Source of the DNA: Frigoribacterium sp. JB110
Lineage (GTDB): Bacteria > Actinomycetota > Actinomycetes > Actinomycetales > Microbacteriaceae
NCBI RefSeq assembly: GCF_900163665.1
Contig: NZ_FUIA01000002.1
Coordinates: 23,116-87,115 of the forward strand
Direction: 5' to 3'
DNA: 64,000 nt
Shown: positions 60,318-64,000 of the stretch, piece by piece
How positions within the stretch are numbered: the stretch's first letter is position 1
How the letters are laid out: every line of letters begins with the position of its first letter
Position numbers and translations under genes: made by a program
Notes under the pieces: generated by a model
The model's database searches: none
What the model saw: only the letters and a program-made list of their open reading frames with translations
Told to the model about the DNA's origin: nothing

Positions 60318-61799
60318 TCAGAGCGTGCCGAGGGTCAGGTCGACCGTGTGGCTCTCGCCGTCGCGCACGTAGGTGAGAGTCGCCTCGCTGCCTCCGGACG
60401 CCGCGCGCACCTGCGCCGTCAGGTCGGTCGAACTGCGAATCTGCTTGCCGTTGAACTCGGTGACGATGTCGCCTTCCTGCAGGCCGGCGTCCTTCGCCGC
60501 ACCGTCAGGAAGCTCGACGATCGCGGCACCTTCGACGGTCGCCTCCTCGTAGGCCGATGCCGTCGTGACGCTCGCGCCCAACAGGCCGTGCGTCGCCTCA
60601 CCGCCGTCGATGATCTCCTGCGACACCCGCTCGGCCACGTTCGACGGGATCGAGAATCCGATGCCGACCGATCCGGATTCGCTCTCCGAGCTGCCGTTCG
60701 CTGTCGCGATCGCCACGTTGATGCCGATCAGCTGGCCCTCGCTGTTCACGAGCGGACCGCCGGAGTTGCCAGGGTTGATCGATGCGTCGGTCTGGATGAC
60801 GCTGAGCGAGATCGACTGCTGCTGTGTGCTCTGCTGATCCTCTTCCTGGCCCGGCAGATCGAAGAACCAGGGCGACTCCTCCTGTTCGCCCTCGTCCTCC
60901 TGCGTGTCGGGCGAGTCCGGGGCCGCAGAGGACTGGATCTGGATGCTGCGGTCGAGCGCGCTCACGATGCCGGTCGTGACCGTGTTCGGCAGGCCGAGCG
61001 GTGCACCGATCGCGACAGTGGTGTCCCCCACGTTGAGCTTGTCGGAATCGGCGAACTCGATCGGGGTGAGGTCGGAGGCGTCCTTGAGCTTGATCACCGC
61101 CAGGTCGTACACGGGGTCGGTCCCGACGATCTCGGCATCGTAGATCGTGCCGTCAGATCCGGTGACCCGGATGGTGCCGTCCGAAGCCGATCCGCCGAGG
61201 GTCACCACGTGCGTGTTGGTCAGAACGTAGCCGTCCTCGCTGAGCACCACACCCGTACCGTTGCCCGATTCCTGCCCGTTCGCGACGGTGATCGTCACAG
61301 TGCTGGGCATCGCCTCGGTCGCCACGGCGGTCGCCTCGTTGACGGAGCCGGGGTTGTTCACCGTGATCGTCGATGGACCCTCGGATGAGGCCGTGCTCGA
61401 CGGCTCGCCGCCCCAGATCGCGTTCCCCGCATAGGACCCGCCGAGGCCGGCCGCTCCACCGATCAGCGCCGCGGCGACGAGGAGGCCCGCAACCGCGGTG
61501 CCCCGCTTGCGCGACGGGCCCTGCTCTTTCTTCTCACCGACCGCAGTGCCGAATGAGCTGCCGGGCTGTGCCGGCGGGCCGTACGGCGGCAGCGGCTGTG
61601 TCGGCTGCTGTCCGATGGGCGGCGTCGGCGGCACCACCTCGGTGTGCTGAGAATCCGTGGGCGCGGCGGGCCGCTGCGCCGCGGCTTCGGCCGCGGGCAT
61701 TGCGGGGCGCGGCGGGACGGAGCCTGCGCCGCCGCCCGACGTCGGGCCGACAGCGGGTGAGCCGTTATCCGGCTCCTGGTTCGAGAACGAGTTGTCCAT
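60318..61799 (-). CDS. HtrA/DegP-like serine protease with PDZ domain
   Basis: 493 residues from ATG 61799, with AAGGAG 7 bases upstream. N-terminal ~95 residues are cytoplasmic and Pro/Gly-rich (PPTPPIGQQPTQPLPPYG). One membrane helix follows (VAGLLVAAALIGGAAGLGGS). Extracytoplasmic trypsin-like domain: His in YVLTNTHVVTLGG, Asp in DPVYDLAVIKLKD, Ser in INPGNSGGPLVNSEG. A low-complexity insert EDEGEQEESPWFFDLPGQEE lies before the Ser block. C-terminal PDZ: AAIVELPDGAAKDAGLQEGD, VTEFNGKQIRSSTDL. Envelope quality-control protease, actinobacterial HtrA/PepD type. Confidence 0.95.
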   Translation of the reverse strand: MDNSFSNQEPDNGSPAVGPTSGGGAGSVPPRPAMPAAEAAAQRPAAPTDSQHTEVVPPTPPIGQQPTQPLPPYGPPAQPGSSFGTAVGEKKEQGPSRKRGTAVAGLLVAAALIGGAAGLGGSYAGNAIWGGEPSSTASSEGPSTITVNNPGSVNEATAVATEAMPSTVTITVANGQESGNGTGVVLSEDGYVLTNTHVVTLGGSASDGTIRVTGSDGTIYDAEIVGTDPVYDLAVIKLKDASDLTPIEFADSDKLNVGDTTVAIGAPLGLPNTVTTGIVSALDRSIQIQSSAAPDSPDTQEDEGEQEESPWFFDLPGQEEDQQSTQQQSISLSVIQTDASINPGNSGGPLVNSEGQLIGINVAIATANGSSESESGSVGIGFSIPSNVAERVSQEIIDGGEATHGLLGASVTTASAYEEATVEGAAIVELPDGAAKDAGLQEGDIVTEFNGKQIRSSTDLTAQVRAASGGSEATLTYVRDGESHTVDLTLGTL

Positions 61800-61886
61800 C
61801 GTGTGCTCCTTCTGACGATTCCCCTTAAGACTGATCCCGAAACCTTTGCGGAACCTATGACTCGGTTCAGATCTGGGAATGAGTCG

Positions 61887-63110
61887 ATGACGTACCGTGA
61901 TGACATGCCAACCGTGCCTGGCGCCTGGCGGCGCACCGCATCCGGAGCTGGTCTGCTCGGAGACGACGGATCCATCGCTCCCACCATTTTCGCAGAGATG
62001 TCGCACCTGGCGGCCGAAACGGAATCGATCAATCTCGGGCAGGGCTTCCCGGATGAGGACGGTCCTGCCGAGGTGCTCGAGGCCGCGCAGCGCGCGATCG
62101 CGGACGGGCACAATCAGTACACGCCAGGGCGCGGCGTTCCGGAGCTGCTCGAGGCGATCAGCGAGCACCAGAATCGGTTCTACGGGCTCAGCGTCGACCC
62201 CGCCACTGAGGTTCTCGCAACCACGGGAGCGACCGAAGCACTGTCGGCGACGCTGCTGGCGCTGATCGACTCCCCCGAGGACGAAGTCGTGGTGTTCGAG
62301 CCCTACTACGACTCCTACGCCGCCTGCGTCGCACTCGCGGGAGGACGCCTGCGGACGGTGCCGCTGCGCCGCCCCGACTTCCAGCCTGACCTGGATGAGC
62401 TGGCCGCCGCGGTCACGGACCGCACCAGGGTGATCCTGCTCAATGACCCCCACAATCCGACGGGAGCGGTGTTCACCGCGGAGATCAGACAGCAGATCGC
62501 TGATCTCGCCGAACGGCACGACGCCGTCATCGTCACCGACGAGGTGTACGAGCACCTGGTCTTCGACCAGCCGCACGTGCCGATAGCGACGCTTCCGCAG
62601 GCCGCCGCCCGCACCCTCACGATCTCCTCGGCGGGCAAGACGTTCCGCGCGACCGGATGGAAGATCGGCTGGGTGTCCGGCCCTGCCGAGCTGATCACAG
62701 CGGTGCTCACCGTGAAGCAGTTCCTCACCTTCGTCAACGGCTCGCCGTTCCAACCGGCCATCGCCGCAGGGCTCCGGCTGCCCGATGCATTCTTCGCCGA
62801 GCTCCGTGAGGACATGCGCTGCAAGAAGGACTTGCTGGGTGCCGGGCTCCGTGCCGCGGGCTTCGACATCTTCCAGCCGGCAGGCACCTACTTCACGGTC
62901 GCCGACGGCGCATCGTTGGGCTTCTCAGATGCGGCGGCGCTGTGCCGTGAGCTGCCGCAGCGTGCGGGGGTCGTCGGCGTGCCGCTGACGGCATTCGTCA
63001 CAGACGAGAACCGTGCCGACTACGCGAGCCTGGTGCGGTTCGCGGCATGCAAGCGGGTGGACGTGCTCGAGGAGGCCGCCGCACGGCTGGGCCGACTCGG
63101 CGCGAGCTGA
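61887..63110 (+). CDS. PLP-dependent class I/II aminotransferase (DapC/KAT-like)
   Basis: 407 residues from ATG 61887 (ATG 61905 is an alternative). Fold type I: ETESINLGQGFPDEDGPAEV (~45), YTPGRGVPELLEAISEHQNR, LLNDPHNPTGAVFTAEIRQQ with the conserved NP, VIVTDEVYEHLVFDQ (Asp binding PLP nitrogen) and SSAGKTFRATGWKIGWV with the Schiff-base Lys (~250). The KTFRATGWKIGW block is typical of the DapC/YbdL/kynurenine aminotransferase branch. Likely N-succinyl-diaminopimelate or methionine aminotransferase; substrate not settled. Confidence 0.92.
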   Translation: MTYRDDMPTVPGAWRRTASGAGLLGDDGSIAPTIFAEMSHLAAETESINLGQGFPDEDGPAEVLEAAQRAIADGHNQYTPGRGVPELLEAISEHQNRFYGLSVDPATEVLATTGATEALSATLLALIDSPEDEVVVFEPYYDSYAACVALAGGRLRTVPLRRPDFQPDLDELAAAVTDRTRVILLNDPHNPTGAVFTAEIRQQIADLAERHDAVIVTDEVYEHLVFDQPHVPIATLPQAAARTLTISSAGKTFRATGWKIGWVSGPAELITAVLTVKQFLTFVNGSPFQPAIAAGLRLPDAFFAELREDMRCKKDLLGAGLRAAGFDIFQPAGTYFTVADGASLGFSDAAALCRELPQRAGVVGVPLTAFVTDENRADYASLVRFAACKRVDVLEEAAARLGRLGAS

Positions 63111-63116
63111 ACGGCA

Positions 63117-63183
63117 AGGGCGCATCTCACGATCAGACGTCGGCTGCGCAGGTCGCTGCGGCTCGACCTATGAGACGCGCCCT
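63117..63183. terminator. Bidirectional stem between aminotransferase and amidohydrolase genes
   Basis: AGGGCGCATCTCA (63117) pairs with TGAGACGCGCCCT (63171) at 12 of 13 positions, enclosing a 41-base GC-rich region with its own weak pairing. Both flanking genes end here. It carries the same GCGCATCTC unit as the stem at 46929. Confidence 0.65.
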
Positions 63184-63976
63184 ACGCCTCTGGCAGCACC
63201 CGGTACCGACGCAGCGACAGGGCGGGGTTCTCACGCCGCGTGGTGGCGATCTTTGCCGGGTCGACCTCCGCGACGGCCACGTCCGTGTCGACGGCGAGGC
63301 GCGCGATCGACACACCCTGCGGGTCGATGATCGCGGATGCTCCGACTCCGATGGGTGCCGGGTGGTCGGCGGCGATGACGTACATCGTGTTCTCGATGGC
63401 CCGGGCGGTCAGCAGCGTCGACCAGTGGTGCTCCTTGAGCGGCCCGCGCACCCACTCCGCCGGCACGACGGCCGCATCCGCGTCGGCATCGGCGAGCATG
63501 CGCGCAACCTCGGGGAATCGCAGGTCGTAGCAGGTCATCATGCCGAATGTGAGCCCGTCGAGCACGAAGGTCTGCGGTTCACCGATCGCACCTGGTTCGA
63601 TCCACTCGGATTCCCGCTGACCGAATGCGTCGTACAGGTGCTGTTTGCGATAGACGGCGAGGATGCCTGTGGCGTCGACGGCGACCACGGCATTGCGCAC
63701 TCGCGTCGCGGAGCCCTGTTCCACCAGCCCCGCGACGATCGTGATGTCGAGCTCGGTCGCCAGCTCGCGCAGCCGCGCCGTGAACGGGCCGTCGAGCGGC
63801 TCCGCGTTCGCCGCGCAGCGGTCGTCGAGCGGATTGACGAACCAACTGGAGTACTCGGGGAACACCGCCATGCGCGCGCCCCGCGCCACCGCGATGCGCG
63901 CCAGCCGCTCGATCTCGTCGAGGTTCGCACCCTTGTCGTCTGTGGGCGCGAACTGAGCAACGGCAACCAGGGTCAT
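63182..63976 (-). CDS. Carbon-nitrogen hydrolase (nitrilase superfamily)
   Basis: 264 residues. Catalytic triad positions: Glu in MAVFPEYSSWFV (~41), Lys in AVYRKQHLYDAFG (~109), Cys in GMMTCYDLRFPEVARM (~146). Remaining family marks: PAEWVRGPLKEHHWSTLLTA and ARAIENTMYVIAADH. It hydrolyses an amide or similar C-N bond, possibly as an omega-amidase that works with the neighbouring aminotransferase (a known metabolic pairing). The gene is complete; its start is 24 bases from the window's end. Confidence 0.93.
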   Translation of the reverse strand: MTLVAVAQFAPTDDKGANLDEIERLARIAVARGARMAVFPEYSSWFVNPLDDRCAANAEPLDGPFTARLRELATELDITIVAGLVEQGSATRVRNAVVAVDATGILAVYRKQHLYDAFGQRESEWIEPGAIGEPQTFVLDGLTFGMMTCYDLRFPEVARMLADADADAAVVPAEWVRGPLKEHHWSTLLTARAIENTMYVIAADHPAPIGVGASAIIDPQGVSIARLAVDTDVAVAEVDPAKIATTRRENPALSLRRYRVLPEA

Positions 63977-64000
63977 GCCCCCACCTAACCACCCCGGCCC

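Noticed and set aside
1..64000. tRNA, rRNA, CRISPR arrays, riboswitches
   Set aside because: Read on both strands for these; no cloverleaf-like, rRNA-like or regularly spaced repeat sequence was found. A covariance-model scan would be needed to exclude small RNAs.

Overview
This window comes from a high-GC Gram-positive bacterium, most likely a Microbacteriaceae close to Microbacterium. The right third carries an ordinary actinobacterial core arrangement (rdgB, rph, murI, pncB, a DUF3039 protein, an HtrA-type protease). The left two thirds are accessory DNA: mobile elements, broken genes and metal-transport clusters, with visibly lower and more variable GC in parts (for example around 24-27 kb). 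No tRNA, rRNA or CRISPR array was seen.

Layout. 1-4.7 kb: end of a putative siderophore-transport operon, with a fused double ABC half-transporter coupled to a frameshifted FptX-like MFS gene. 5-10.1 kb: an orphan DNA methyltransferase; a translationally coupled trio (tyrosine recombinase, small Cro/CI-type protein, and a zinc-ribbon protein whose C-terminus looks like a catalytically dead recombinase); then two tiny paralogous proteins and a three-helix membrane protein. 10.2-17 kb: AraC-type regulator remnants broken by an IS21 remnant and by a complete ISL3 element, around a MarR / decayed AlkC / AraC / LysE cluster. 17-31.4 kb: an iron-siderophore island with two exporter-fold ABC half-transporters, FecCDE-type permeases and ATPase, two tandem binding lipoproteins, an MFS protein, a siderophore-interacting flavoreductase, a double-length AraC regulator and a TetR/MFS pair. 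31.4-34.9 kb: a truncated MobF relaxase/helicase and a complete IS3 element. 35-45.8 kb: a copper cluster (PepSY protein, DUF5134 protein, BlaI/M56 regulatory pair, CopZ, CopD-CtaG fusion, CopA) interrupted by an IS3 element that itself carries an IS30 element. 46 kb to the end: core genes, an ABC exporter, and a wall-polymer locus with a sugar nucleotidyltransferase, a GT2 enzyme and three CDP-glycerol glycerophosphotransferase-type proteins.

How the parts work together. In the iron island, lipoproteins would capture ferric siderophore, FecCDE-type parts would import it, the flavoreductase would release iron, and the exporter-fold pair and MFS protein would move siderophore or its breakdown products. 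A DtxR/IdeR-like palindrome lies in the divergent promoter, and a local AraC regulator has been knocked out by ISL3. In the copper cluster, related CTCTAC/GTAGAG palindromes lie in front of the PepSY/DUF5134 pair, blaI and copZ. This suggests that the BlaI-type repressor and its membrane peptidase partner control a copper regulon rather than beta-lactam resistance.

The least familiar elements are the recombinase trio with its neighbouring small proteins and the copper-linked BlaI/M56 regulon. All functions were assigned by reading motifs; no database search was possible.
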